From contig NC_079875.1 in assembly GCF_029227915.1 (NCBI RefSeq), forward strand, positions 3,970,001-4,034,000: a stretch of 64,000 bases of DNA, read 5' to 3'. The notes under the pieces were generated by a model. It was not told the DNA's origin and searched no databases. It saw only the letters and a list, made by a program, of their open reading frames with translations. Within the stretch, counting starts at the first letter, position 1. Each line of letters starts with the position of its first letter. The translations under genes were made by a program, and so were the position numbers. This document shows positions 15,041 to 25,929 of this stretch, piece by piece. The stretch comes from Hydractinia symbiolongicarpus (taxonomy: Eukaryota > Cnidaria > Hydrozoa > Anthoathecata > Hydractiniidae).

Positions 15041-15922
15041 TACCTAATTAGGTCGCGATAGAATAATGTTTTGTTTTTCGCCCCCCTGCAAACCAGACGC
15101 GCTTCGCAACTTCGATCGATTTTGATACGCTGGTGTTTTCTATTTTCTGAAAATAATACGCATGCACATTAACGACTTGCCTTCCAGAACATGCTAACGA
15201 GGTTATAGCTCCCAATCCCCTCTTTTCACCAAATGTGAACGACTAAGGCGAAGTGCACAGTCTATAAGTAGGCTAGAGTGTGCTGTGATATTTGATAGTC
15301 GTTTTTTTCATGGTGATCAACATAATACTTCTGGTCGCATTTCCAACCTCGTTTCTAGAGCTTCTTCTTCTTCTTTTTGACTCACTGGGGACGGTTCAGG
15401 TTCCGTCCCGATGTTAAGACCTAACAAGGGGGGACGATTATGGCCGCGTTTTTTATCTATATCCAGCCGTCATTCTTAAAATTACTCTTGATTTGATCCA
15501 TTTTATCGTACGTACGTTCATAAAATAATGTTCACCCTAAATGCAAAACAGTATTTATGTATCATGAATGCTTTATATGCATTGCATAATGAATTTTATA
15601 TTATATGGCGCACGATCTTGACGCAGCGAATTGCGTACGTATGACCATTAGATTTCTCCCGCAGCGCAGATGTTAAAGACGCTGTCTTCTTCTTGTTCTT
15701 ATTTATTCTTTTTGTGCGGAAAATATAAAAACACACATTTGATATGGCTATTCAAACGTTTGAAGTTAAGTGATTGTATCTTACAATAAAATATGAAGAA
15801 AAGGAACACCATTAGATCAACAGGAAAGTCTGACACATACACATATTCCACTGTATTTTAAAGAACATTTTCGTCATAGAACAGTCATAAAATACAATCT
15901 CTATAAAAAAAACTTGATAATG
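15041..15922. other. No gene seen; satellite flank
   Basis: Unique-looking sequence between the satellite edge and the last exon of the Ginger-type gene. It contains a short CTTCTT tract near 15361 but no exon I can support. If the Ginger-type element is complete, its left terminus should lie here. Confidence 0.5.
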
Positions 15923-16246
15923 CTAAAAATTCTTGTTTTTCCTTAAATCCACCCCGTTTTGTTTAAATATATCTAGGTTTTCTTTTGAGATGAAGACGTT
16001 CATCGGATTTAATATATTCTGTGCTTCAAATCCTCTGCCCAAACACTTTTGATCTATGTGGTAGTGCACATTTGTTTTCTTGCGTTTCCCGTGTGGTGCC
16101 TATTCTCCTCTTAATAATCTCAATTCTGTTGTCATGACACACACATCTGTGCCTGTGAAATCTCCGCCACACCCGGCACATTTCCTCATGTAATTGTTTT
16201 TCCTTTTTATAACGAAGCAGCCCTCATCAACTTCATTTACGTTCTT
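15923..16246 (-). pseudogene. Ginger-type gene last exon: Cys/His domain with in-frame TAG
   Basis: Phase 0 exon, 108 codons to a TAG at 15925-15923. It encodes MRKCAGCGGDFTG, later NVHYHIDQKCLGRGF and then a basic tail, a CxxC...HxH...C pattern that may bind zinc. Codon 49 is TAG (16102-16100), splitting the domain. Coding resumes in the same frame, so this is a single nonsense change, not decay throughout. It joins exon 22 in phase, which is the main reason for placing it in this gene. Confidence 0.65.
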
Positions 16247-17142
16247 CTAAAGGTGTATTTATTGGGTCAAACAAGGTTATACACACATTAATTTTAACAA
16301 AAAAGCTTTGTTTCTTTGCATAAAATGTTGTATAAAATCTTGAAAAATATTTTTTTTAAATTATACGTTGTCCACTTTATACACATGGGTTCATTATAGA
16401 TTTCATAGAGCTAGACACATACCTTGACTGTACCGGTGTCTTGGTTATTCTAAAAATAATTTGTATATATAATAATAATACAGTATCATTTTTCTTCAAA
16501 GCCCCTGAAAAATGCATGTCTTAGATGTTACCACATCAATACATTAATTTAACGTTAATTAATAAAAAGTCGTTAGTCCATTGAAACTAAACTGGGATTC
16601 ACTCGTAGTTCACGTCAGCAAATTTTTTAAATCTCTATATTTTCTTAACCTTTATTGGTCTTTCACGTTTTCTTAAGTGTTTTAAGCTTTAAGTAATCAA
16701 ATCCCTTAATATCAAATTTTACTGTCAAAGTGGATCTTCTAACGATTAGAATATCTTAATCAGTAGTATTCCAAATAAAAGGAAAAAAGCTGCCCTAACC
16801 CTTAAGTAAGAGTTTTGATGATTACGATTTTTTAGATAATTGTATGTACTTTATGAGAATGGTTTCCTTTGTTAGGAGAATTCAACGACGACCTTCATAT
16901 TGACCACAACACAAATTAAAGAAGCATTTAAATTGACGTGCTCTAATTTCGTAACATTTTTTTATTTGATTGTTACCTTGCTGTAAGTAACTGATATTCA
17001 TCCATCAAAACTTGTTTTATTTGTAGCTCAAGTTCTCGTACAAGGAGATTATAATACGTTCATTGTAAGGTTCCCTTTAACTTTGATTTGACACGCAAGA
17101 ACAAAGCAGGCAGATGCATATCTATTTTTAGATAAACCTTAC

Positions 17143-17910
17143 AAAAAGACGTACATTAATATCTTCGTCTTTTATGACAAGTACCTCCACTTTTTCATTT
17201 TTTTGTACAGTCCACAACTTCTCATTAAATTCCGGAGGAGCGACTTGCAGCATATCACAATTAAATGGGAAATTACTGTACGATTTTCTTAACGACTTGT
17301 GTAAACACTGCTGATGATACCACCTGGCTGGTAAGCAAGTATCGCAGCAAACCTATTAAATCAAACGACACGTTCAAACATAATTTTCGTTAGCAAAGGT
17401 AAAAAGATATTTATCAGGTATTACTGCAGTTTATATTTTTATTGGTTATTAGTCGTTTTTGCCCGTCCTTTATATATCGCATTTGGTGTTTCCGTAACAG
17501 ACAGACAAACGATTAATATAGAGATTAGGCCTTATTCCGTGAAATATTCATGGGAGCTCACCTGTCGCAGAGAAGTCAGTAAAAATATATATTATTTGTT
17601 ATTTGTAGCATGAATATTTTGCGTGTTGTTCAACATGGCCTGGTTTTGACAATAAACAGACAAAATACGGCTACTATACAGAAAACTAGTCCGGCGAACC
17701 CGTGGAAACATCCACGGGTTTGCTTATGCTTTATTTACTGCCTTTTGTGTTTCCGTAAAAATACTTTTTTCGTATGCAGACAGACCAAATAAGAGTATTA
17801 ATAATATAGAAATATATCTCATACCCACGCATCAGTTGGTTTTCCTTGTACTTTAGGACCCTCTGCCTTTCCACATACTCGACATACGCTATTGCACCAT
17901 CGTTCTTGAC
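17143..17910 (-). CDS. Ginger-type gene exons 21-22: PHD-like zinc finger
   Basis: Exon 21 (17910-17825) carries WCNSVCRVCGKAEGP and ends DAW; exon 22 (17352-17143) continues VCCDTCLPARWYHQQCL. Together they give CxxC, then W-V-x-C-D-x-C, then WYHxxC, the first six ligands of a PHD finger. The expected final CxxC is reduced to a single Cys in FPFNCDM, so it may be degenerate or divergent. PHD fingers usually read histone tails. Exon 22 ends at a strong donor (TTT then GTAAGG); read through, it would stop four codons later. Confidence 0.75.
17447..17527. repeat. Dispersed hairpin/CAGA repeat family, short copy
   Basis: Begins near TTAGTCGT, contains GCCCGTCCTTTATAT and GTGTTTCCGTAACAGACAGAC, and ends in AATATAGAGAT. 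It shares these blocks with copies near 17.7, 20.4, 26.3, 27.0, 27.5 and 49.6 kb. It lies upstream (plus coordinates) of exon 22, in an intron. Confidence 0.6.
17684..17812. repeat. Dispersed hairpin/CAGA repeat family copy
   Basis: Starts ACTAGTCCGGCG. It holds the hairpin AACCCGTGGAAACATCCACGGG and GTGTTTCCGTAAA, has a degenerate CAGACAGAC tract, and ends TAATAATATAGAAAT. Intronic in the Ginger-type gene. Confidence 0.6.
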
Positions 17911-17980
17911 CTAAATATATTAAAGTCGTCAATTGCACCATCAAAAACAATTTGTAAGGTTAAAAAGAAATTCATCGTAC

Positions 17981-19476
17981 CTCCCTCTTCAAGCAATTTT
18001 TTAACAATTTCCTCTCTGTAGGTTGTAACGCTTGATGTTGTTAAAGTTATTGGCACCTCTTGTTTTTCCAAAATAAGGCACTCTGCAAACTAAAACAAGC
18101 TATTGTTGTTACAAGTCTATTTGGACAAAGGGCTATTTTTATAAAGTGGTTTTTGAGTGATGCTTACTTTCAAACAGTATACACCACAGGAAATGCTATC
18201 TTTCTGTCGTGCATGTGGCACAATTTCCACGTTAAAGTTATCTTCTATTTGATATTTCGCCGCAAGATAAGAACTAAGAAAGTACAGAATATAAAATCGT
18301 AAAGCGGTTTTTTAACTTAAAAATATATTCTTTTTAATTCATCATTAAATTCTACTTACTTCCATTGCTGTTCAACCATTACAATTTCTTCAGGTAATTC
18401 ACCGAGTGGGTTAAAGTAAATTATGGTTGAAGCAGATGGAATAACAACCTGAAAGTAAGTCCCAGCTGTTAGAAGTATTTTGAAAGACAAGATACATGGT
18501 ATTAATAAAACGCTAATAAACAAGTAAAGGTTTTGGTACCGAAAGCGTCCAGTGGTATCCTGAACAACGACAACCAATAATTTGATCGTATTTTGTTATA
18601 TCACGCTGAAATAAAGTACTGCATTTAGAAACATGATACAAACTATTTACACCACCAGTAACATGTTTTTCAAGGCGGAGAAGGGCTGGCACGAAATGGG
18701 GTCTAACATGGTTGAGCGCTAATTTTACGTAAATAGCAGTATATTTTCAGTATTACTTTCTTTTTTTAATAAAATTCAAATGTCGAAATCATAACATGTG
18801 CGATCATACTTTTTTAGTAAACTTATTTACTAAAAAAGTAGAGTAAAAGAAAATTGTTAACGCGATATTTTTTCCCATTCACAATTTGAATGATAATGAT
18901 TTGACTTGTTAGTGATTTTATTCTTATTCTTTTTGATCACTTAAATTTGAAGTCCGTAAAGATGCACTTACTTGGAACACCTTTTATTTTGTATAGTTAT
19001 TTGTAGACATGCACGTGCTTTGAATAATAAAATTTTTTTATTCAGAAACTCTTATTTGGGAGATAGACTAAGATCGTAAGTTAAAGAGCTAAACTTTATG
19101 TGAGAGAGGTGTATAATGGATCTTAGCCCTAAATTTGCCTGAACGGTAAAAACCACTCACCTGTTTCATTTTTGACGCTGGTTCATCAAAAATCAGAGAC
19201 ATCTCGCCTGGAGTAATAATCTTTACACTCTGTGAAGAAAATATTTTTATCAATTTGTTTTAAGACACTTGAAAAGTTTAGAAAATAGAATTCAAATCGT
19301 TACCTTATGTTTACTTTGCCGGGAAAGAATACACAAATAGGTGTATATGACTTCGTCATTTACAGAGCTATGCAGAGCTTCCTTTAGTAAAACATCTGTT
19401 ACCGGAGTACTTCCAAATTCAGGAAACAGGCTGAGAACAATTTTCTTTGTTTCCACTGATTTCAACGCAACCATTT
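17981..19476 (-). CDS. Ginger-type gene exons 15-20: Ulp1/C48-type cysteine protease
   Basis: Exons 19476-19304, 19229-19161, 18605-18540, 18448-18360, 18273-18168, 18080-17981 join in phase. The series reads SVNDEVIYTYLCIL (compare the family's WLxDExIxxYL), YDQIIGCRC-SGYHWTLS with the catalytic His-Trp, IIYFNPLGELP at the usual Asp position, and ARQKDSISCGVYCLK, which holds the Gln of the oxyanion hole and the nucleophilic Cys. So His, Gln and Cys are present, but the acidic residue is Asn. In the family, C48 enzymes cleave SUMO-like modifiers. Whether this one is active is unknown. No stops or frameshifts are seen. Confidence 0.85.
18650..18722. repeat. 72-bp intronic repeat, copy 1
   Basis: Nearly the same as 21176-21247: CACCACCAGTAACAT, then CAAGGCGGAGAAGGG and GGGGTCTAACATGGTTGAG. 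Both copies are in introns of the same gene, 2.5 kb apart and in the same orientation. Confidence 0.75.
18807..18840. repeat. Perfect 14-bp hairpin
   Basis: Arm TACTTTTTTAGTAA, a 6-nt loop and the exact reverse complement. Intronic and AT-rich. It could be a tiny MITE relic. Confidence 0.8.
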
Positions 19477-20040
19477 CTACATAAAAATACTTAATATCTC
19501 ATAACATGTGGATTGTGTAATATTTAACTATCTATTGTAGCAGCACACCTTTACAACATTTTAATATCGCAATAGCTTAAATGATAAGTTTCATTCTTTT
19601 AAAGGAAAAAGTACACTCTTGCTGTTGTAACACTTGTTCTAGTAGAATCTAATTATCACAGAAGACAAATTTTTGGTAGTTTTTATCAAATTTTTAAATC
19701 CAAATTCGCTTTATTAATTCATATAATAAATTTCCCAGATATTCCCTCTTTCAGGATCTGCGGCAAATTCTTCCAAACCAAAATTTGAATTTATATACGG
19801 AAATGCTAGAAGTTTTTTCCATATCGCTTCGAAATAGACATCTTGGACTTCTGAATACACCAGTAGACAAAAATTGAAGTTTTTTTTACAGGGAAAACAA
19901 ATCTTCTCCGTAAAAAGACAAATGAATAATAAGTAAACGTTTTAAAGTTGTATTTTTTTATTTTATAAGAATTTTTAATTAATTATTTTTTAATCAATCA
20001 TGTACAGTACATGAAAAGATTACAAATGATACACACTTAC

Positions 20041-23000
20041 GTTCATGAACCGTTGCTGCACAAAAACACACCCCATTTGTGTTCGAATACATTTCCATTT
20101 CATCTAAAAAAAAGAGATATAGAGATCATCTAAAGTCAGGTGGTGATTTTTTCCAGTGCAGGATAAATCTTGCGAATCCAATCAGGCAAAAAATATGCGT
20201 CAGGCTTTAGTCACATGTTAAAAGTTCTACATAAAGGAAAATTGGAAAAAGCTATCACGAAACTTTATTAAATCAGCTTTACTTTTTATAATAAAATGTG
20301 ATTTCATTGCACAGTTGCAATTCTATTTTAATTAGCAAATCTATGTAATAATAGCCTTATTTCGTCTGTCTGTCTATGCGCCTCCGCCTATGCAGACCCC
20401 CCGCTGAGTTAGAAACTAATGTTGCGGTAACACGAATATCAAATGCGGTATATTTTTATCCACTTTGTTGCCACGGCTGAATATAAAGGACGAGCGACCC
20501 CGTGGATTTTTCCACGGATTAACGACTAGTCTCTTTAGTAATAGCCGTCTTCTTTTTGTGTGTCCGCAAAAGACGCGTTCTGTTATGGAAACATGAAATT
20601 TTTATAATACCAACGAATGCAAAATGCGATATATGTTTGTCTATTTTGTTGCAACGAGTAAATTTAAAGGACGGGCGAACCTGTGGACGACAAGTCTATA
20701 TTGTAATACCCGTATACGTCTGTCTGTCACGCAAAATAGTACCGCAAGTAGCAAGATGCAATATCTCTCCTAAATATTATAAACAGTAGACAAGCTCACA
20801 AATAAAAGGCCCATAAACTATCATTTCCCCCCTTAAACTGTCAGATTACATACCAATAATGTTCTGATATAAATAAAGGCTAAAAGCAACAGTGCGACAA
20901 ATGACACACACGCACACAAAAAGAATGACTTGAAATGTCTTTATTTTACTTTTCTTGAGCCAAAAAAGTCTAAGATGAAAGCGCAATATTGGATTAGGAA
21001 AAAAAAAATAATAAATAAAAAAAAAAAAACAATTTAATTATCTCAAAAGATATAAATAAAAAAATGTTAATGGAATAATACCGTTATCGATCTTTTTTGT
21101 CTGCTTCTCTTCAGCTTTGATATTTAGGCCAGTAGCTAATAGATTGAACAAAATGATAACAACAATACCAAATATACACCACCAGTAACATAGTTTTCAA
21201 GGCGGAGAAGGGTGGTACGAAATGGGGTCTAACATGGTTGAGCGCTAAAAACGGTTTGAGTTCAGAGCGACAATAATATCTTCAAATTGCTTCAGAATAC
21301 AGCAAAAGGTGGGGTCCTACTGGACACACCAGCGGGTACAATTATCGCTAAACTTCACATTTCTTTTATAGATAAAGAAATAGTAACTGAGGAGTACCGC
21401 TATAAGTACCATCAGCCTGTTCCTTGTTGTTAAATTCTGTTGTTGGTTCAGAAACTAAGATAAAAAATAAAACAATGATAAGTATAAGATTAACATATAT
21501 TCCGACTCTTTTGATAAGAAAGATTTTTGTACTAACCGCATCTTATAATATCTTCATCAGATATTTCATCTGTGACATCAGCTATTAAACGCCCTTCTAG
21601 CAATGAAAAGTCGAGTAATAGAGGTTACTTCTTTGAACAAGTAATGAAAAATAAATTTAAAGTAATTCTTTACCTTTTTCTATAATATTTTTAACTGGAT
21701 ATTCGCAAGCATAGTCATGGTCGAGAATGGTAGCTAAATAAATCATATGGAAATGAATGCATTTTGTCTTTCCAAATTTATGTAGTTTTGTTCTTAAACG
21801 ACCATATAAAATAGTTAGGTTAATAACCCTCTCGCAAAACGTAGCTATGACTTCTTACATCGATTTTTGGTAATATTACATCATGTTTAGCAATATGGTT
21901 GTTCAAAATGGAATCAACACGTGGAAATGTCAATATAACTGATTTTATTTAAGGACTAGTGCAGTGTAAAACATGTGGGTAGGCGACCGCCGGCGGGCTG
22001 TACACGAAATTCTAAATGTATGCATTTATCATTATGCGAGACTTTTCAAGTGCAAAATATGCAAACCTCTGAATTTCGCAAAAGTTTTTTCCGCAAAACT
22101 GCGTAAGTATTGTCTACGTGAGAAGTTTCAACTTTCGCGGGTTACAAATTTTCGCGAATAAAGCCCGATTTTACATTTCGCGGGTTCGACAAAAATGTTT
22201 TTTTCTTTACTAGCCTTTAGTATTTCATCCGAAAAAGGCCATGATGACACTGCTTATTTTTGCTTTTGGAAATTGGTATACTTCCACCATTCGCGAAAGT
22301 TTTCGCACTAAAATTCTCCATTAACACGAAATCGCGAAAGTTTGTTCATCGCCAAATTAGGTCTAAATCGTGTATTTGCGAAAGTAAAATTTTTTTCGAT
22401 ATTTCCATCGGACTAAGCGTACGCGTGAGTTGATGGAGATAATGCTTCTTTTTACGGAGCTAATTAACTCCGTCATTCTTCGCCACTCATTTCAAAAATG
22501 GTAGGCGTTTGCAGCGAGTCGAGATTTCAGTTCCTTCACCGCTGGTGGGACCGCCTTTAGGCGGTCGATAAATAAAAAATTGCAGTTTATGATTGCAAAA
22601 AAAATAATAGGCAAACATTTGATTAGTACTGTTTTATTACCATCAATCTGTTGCAAACCGCAATCTTTAATGCTTGGCTTAGAAGCCGAGATAGAAAAGA
22701 AAACAATGATTAACGTAACTGTAATTCGATGTGTTAATTTTTCTTTAAATTTTCCAAAAAATGTATGTCTTAAATGCAATCGGCAAATTGAAAATCACGA
22801 CTTCGATAACATCATTTTAACATAAACAGTTTAATATAAATTAACGAAGCATTATAACTTTAATGCTAAATAACTTGGAAACGGGGGAAAATAACTGACT
22901 TTATCTCCTGCGTTGGTAACTGAGGACCATTTCAAGGCAAAAGAAGGATCAATTTTTCAAAAATAGGACAACCCATAAGTTTATAACTCTACAGAGACGG

Positions 23001-23189
23001 TTAAAAATGAAAAAAAAATGTGCATAGACGGGTCAATGCTACCGTTAATAAAATTTAAATGACAGGGCTTTTGGATTGTTCTGCCAAAGTGTAACACGGG
23101 CTTATCGACCAATGAATAAATAGTACCGTTATCAATACCACCTTCATCTATCAGCATTTCTTTAATAGACATGGTGGTTGGTTCAGAAA
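20041..23189 (-). CDS. Ginger-type gene exons 9-14: phase 1-1 mini-exons, acidic linker
   Basis: Six exons of 54-63 nt, every one phase 1 at both ends: 23189-23127, 21733-21674, 21596-21537, 21454-21398, 21135-21082, 20103-20041. Exons 9 and 12 both begin with the same acceptor context and VSEPTT, suggesting exon duplication. The peptides are short, charged and low in known motifs (for example TDEISDEDIIRC, YACEYPVKNIIEK, AEEKQTKKIDN). The last includes NGVCFCAATVHE. They join integrase to protease. Because all are 1-1, any can be skipped or duplicated without a frameshift. Exon 13 is the least certain. Confidence 0.62.
20345..20745. repeat. Two tandem copies of the hairpin/CAGA repeat family
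   Basis: Contains CGTCTGTCTGTCT, GTAACACGAATATC, AAAGGACGAGCGACC, the hairpin CCCCGTGGATTTTTCCACGG and GACTAGT. A second unit follows with AAGGACGGGCGAACC, CCCGTATACGTCTGTCTGTC. Intronic. Confidence 0.6.
21176..21247. repeat. 72-bp intronic repeat, copy 2
   Basis: Second copy of the block at 18650-18722, with a few substitutions (GGGTGGTACG versus GGGCTGGCACG). Confidence 0.75.
22020..22400. repeat. Region of repeated TTCGCG motifs, probable MITE
   Basis: TTCGCG or its complement CGCGAA recurs many times (for example CTTTCGCGGG, TTTTCGCGAATA, ATTTCGCGGGTT, CATTCGCGAAAG, AAATCGCGAAAG) in otherwise AT-rich DNA inside the largest linker intron. I did not find clean termini. Confidence 0.5.
22456..22571. 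repeat. Two short palindromes in an intron
   Basis: ACGGAGCTAATTAACTCCGT is a 6-bp-stem inverted repeat, and GACCGCCTTTAGGCGGTC is a near-perfect palindrome about 90 bp further on. Function unknown. Confidence 0.6.
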
Positions 23190-23504
23190 CTAAGATAGAG
23201 AGGAAACAATAGAATAACTATCACCAAACATGTTATAGTAAAACATCTAATAACTGAGTCGTACTATTATCATATTTATCATATTTTGAATGACTACAAG
23301 ATCAAAGAAAATTATTTTTCAGTGTAGGTTCTCTGAAAGGGGTTTATCTTTTGTGTAGCGAAATAGTAATTTCAGGAAAAGAAAAATTCAACTGTGTAAT
23401 TAGTAAGGTGGTGTTGGCCTCATTCTCCCACTCCCACCCGTTCACTTGTCCTCATATCTGTCAATTGTATTTTTTAGGAATATTGTATGTGTAGTGAAAC
23501 CTAC

Positions 23505-23748
23505 CTTCAACGAATTTTTTTAAATTTTTCGCATGATGGCTGTTTTTGCTTTCTCTAAATTTTACATTGCCATGGGGTGTCACTGACTGCACGATGAAGG
23601 GACCTTTAAATCTGGCTTTAAGGCCCCTTTTTTTCGATTGATCCGCCAATAGAACTTTGTCTCCTTCTTTGAAATCTCTTTTTATGTCCGTTACTCTGAC
23701 GCGCTTATCGTAGGCCTTCTTTTGCTTTTCTTGCGCATGTTCTATGTT
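23505..23748 (-). CDS. Ginger-type gene exon 8: GPY/F-type module
   Basis: An 81-codon exon with KKAYDKRV, then FKEGDKVLLADQ and LKARFKGPFIVQSVTPHGN. The KGPF core is the GPY/F motif found after the catalytic core in Gypsy and Ginger1 integrases, with the preceding GDKVLL also typical. It starts in phase 0, ends in phase 1 (GAAG then GTAGGT), and is intact. Confidence 0.9.
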
Positions 23749-24288
23749 CTAAATATGGAATATTAAATAATACAGTAGCATACTCAAACTCGCAAGAGAT
23801 CGACTTTTTGGTTTTAACTAGTAGATGTTACCTAGGTTTAAGGAACAAAATCAACAAAAATTTTTAATTTTTACGAATGTGACATAAACTCTTGGATAAC
23901 TAACTTTACAAGGAAAATCTTGATGATGGGGAAGGCCTTGAAATTCCCACCCTGCAAACTCGATTCTATTAAAAATTATATCGTTGATAACACAAAATGA
24001 CGTAATTCTACGTCAACGAATATATTTGGGCTTGAGGAGCAAAAGATTAGAGAGAAATGACTAAATTATTCGAAGTTCAAGCTAAGCAGCAAAAATATCT
24101 GCCTTTCTTATTCTAAATTTATAAAAATCATTACCATCAGCATTCAAATTAGCAGATGTATACTATAGTCTTTAAATACTATGATGACGTTAAATTTAAA
24201 AAAATAAAAGACCAAGTAAAAAAAAGGAGAACGTAAGCCTATTAACGAATTTTTTGTTATCATTACCCTAAAAATACAGAATACTTGC

Positions 24289-24391
24289 CTCTTTTACGAT
24301 TTTAGTAGCTTTTTCTATATTTTTAGCCGCTAAATTCATTCATGGCATCTACAACTGCTTCATTGGAAGGCATTCCATCCAAAACTCTACT
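24289..24391 (-). pseudogene. Ginger-type gene exon 7 with +1 frameshift and GC donor
   Basis: Starting in phase 0 the exon reads SRVLDGMPSNEAVVDAMNE, then hits TAA three codons later. Shifting by one base gives LAAKNIEKATKIVKE, which runs into exon 8 in phase. The exon is 103 nt where 102 are needed, so one extra T in the GAATTTAGCG stretch is the simplest explanation. The downstream donor is GAG then GCAAGT, an otherwise ideal GC-type donor. The T-run makes an assembly indel possible. Confidence 0.75.
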
Positions 24392-24582
24392 CTAGTATAT
24401 TTAAAAGTATCACGCAATTAAACTTATTACGAGGACATAACGAATTTCCATAGCCTCAAATGGGAGGACAGTTTATATTTCTTGAAGTACCTTATGAAAA
24501 CGCTTCCTTTATCTTCTTCACTTATCTTAAATTTCAGCCTATCGCTCCTGTACGGGTGGTGCATATAAAAAGATATTCTTAC

Positions 24583-24745
24583 CTCATTAAAATTTTCTTC
24601 AAATTTTGGTGGTCGGCCACCAAACATGATTTCGAATGGCAAAACCTTCGTAGAGGTTTGCCGTTCTGTCCTCATGGAGAAGAGGCAGACGTCGAGATAG
24701 TCATCCCAGTCTGCCACTGTCTCACTGACCATTTTTTTTAATTTC
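24583..24745 (-). CDS. Ginger-type gene exon 6: integrase C-terminal core
   Basis: Continues the integrase fold with VADWDDYLDVCLFSMR and the motif TSTKVLPFEIMFGGRPP, the standard end of Gypsy-type cores (consensus xTGxSPFxLxYGRxPxLP). It starts in phase 2 and ends in phase 0 (GAG then GTAAGA). Confidence 0.92.
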
Positions 24746-24814
24746 CTAAATAGATAAACACATACAAGTATGGTTACTGCAATTAAATGCAATGGGAAAA
24801 AACAAAGAGTGTAC

Positions 24815-24921
24815 CTTTTCAACGTTTTGTTGGTGTTTTCATCCTGCCCGTTCGATTGGGGATGGTATACCGCTGTTTTTCTCCTTTCAATACCCATTTT
24901 ATTATATATCTCGTCGTTCAA
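24815..24921 (-). CDS. Ginger-type gene exon 5: integrase core, catalytic Glu
   Basis: A 107-nt exon with AVYHPQSNGQDENTNKTLKR. The Gypsy consensus here is YHPQxNGQxER; the Glu of QDE is the third acidic residue of the DDE triad, so the triad is complete. Acceptor TTGTTTAG, donor AAAAG then GTACAC, phase 2. Confidence 0.92.
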
Positions 24922-25017
24922 CTAAACAAACAATAAACGTAAGAATCATGGTAACCCCAAGAAAATGTTGTGTACAAGACTAATTTCATTTTTAAATCTT
25001 GAATATTTTATTTGTAC

Positions 25018-25251
25018 CTTGTTGTTGAATTCACTCCCGTTGTCTGTTAAAATCGCCTTTGGAATTCCAAACGTTGTGAGTACTTTCAACATACTAATTG
25101 CCACAGTTTCGGCATGCTTGTTGGGCAATGCATACGCAAGAGGCCATTTGGAAAATAAGTCTGTACATGTTAAAATGTACTTATTCCCCCTGTTGGTTTC
25201 TTGCAATGGCCCAACAAAGTCAATGCCAATTAACTCCCACACCTTGCTCGT
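25018..25251 (-). CDS. Ginger-type gene exon 4: integrase core, first and second Asp
   Basis: A 78-codon exon holding the start of the rve (retroviral integrase) core. WELIGIDFVGPL supplies the first catalytic Asp and ILTDNGSEFNNK the second; between them are YILTCTDLFSKW and KHAETVAI, typical of Gypsy-type integrases. It is phase 0 at both ends. In retroviral-type integrases these acidic residues bind the metal ions used for DNA cleavage and strand transfer. Confidence 0.93.
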
Positions 25252-25430
25252 CTAAACCATTTCATAGATTATAAATTACATTAATACATAAAGCATAATG
25301 CGCATCAAGAAGCTTTTCTCGAGAAAGCCATCTTTTTACACGAGTGTACACCTCTAAACTCGAAAACGACTTATACATATCGTGTTCCAATCAGGCTTAC
25401 AAGCTTAAAATTATTATTAAGAAATCCAAC

Positions 25431-25502
25431 CTGAATAGGCGTCATTTCTTTTTTTAACGATGGCAACGCCCCATGCTTCTGACAAGTTGCGCATTGTTTA
25501 AT
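25431..25502 (-). CDS. Ginger-type gene exon 3: Cys pair of H2C2 finger
   Basis: A 72-nt phase 0 exon with IKQCATCQKHGALPS, giving the CxxC that completes the HHCC finger. The acceptor is a good pyrimidine tract ending TTCGCAG; the donor is CAG then GTTGGA. Confidence 0.88.
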
Positions 25503-25702
25503 CTGCGAAGGAAAATGACATACTATTTCGTTGAAAGTCTAATTTTCTAATTGGATAAATGTTACAAGGACTTTTTATTGAAAAGTTATAAATGTTAAAA
25601 TATGCTTTTACAAAATAGGATAATTTCATCCGTAATACTATATACACCATACGCCATCGAGAGAAAGAAAAAGAAAGCAATGAAACCTTGAAAATAACTT
25701 AC

Positions 25703-25929
25703 CCAAGATTTGATTTCGACAGACATCCCAGGCCAGTAAAATTTTTCTCTTATTTTGTCAATAGTCTTCGTTTCCCCTGAATGGCCACCTATAGAGCTAT
25801 TATGGTATTCTGTATAAATACTTTGCTTTTCTTCTGCAGATAACACAACTTTAGCGTAACATCTCTGCCCACAAATCGCAACACGTCTTACAAGCCTACC
25901 TGTTTGATACAAAAAATTAGTGTTTGTTT
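25703..25929 (-). CDS. Ginger-type gene exon 2: N-terminal integrase and His pair of H2C2 finger
   Basis: Encodes FLYQTGRLVRRVAICG followed by YHNSSIGGHSGETKTIDKIR and FYWPGM. This is the HHCC zinc-binding region of retroviral-type integrases; the two histidines are here and the cysteines are in exon 3. The donor is TTGG then GTAAGT, phase 0. The frame stays open upstream to a better acceptor at 25958, but only a start at 25929 keeps phase with exon 1, so either the acceptor is weak (CTCGAAG) or one short exon is missing. Confidence 0.8.

Noticed and set aside
16433-16445. CCGG followed by TGTCTTGG as the left terminus of the Ginger-type element
   Set aside because: It lies inside the gene model, right of the last exon, and no matching right end was found.
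23505-25929. Ty3/Gypsy LTR retrotransposon pol remnant
   Set aside because: The integrase is split by phase-matched introns and followed by Ulp1 and PHD-like exons, and no RT, RNase H or LTRs are present; Ginger1 fits better.
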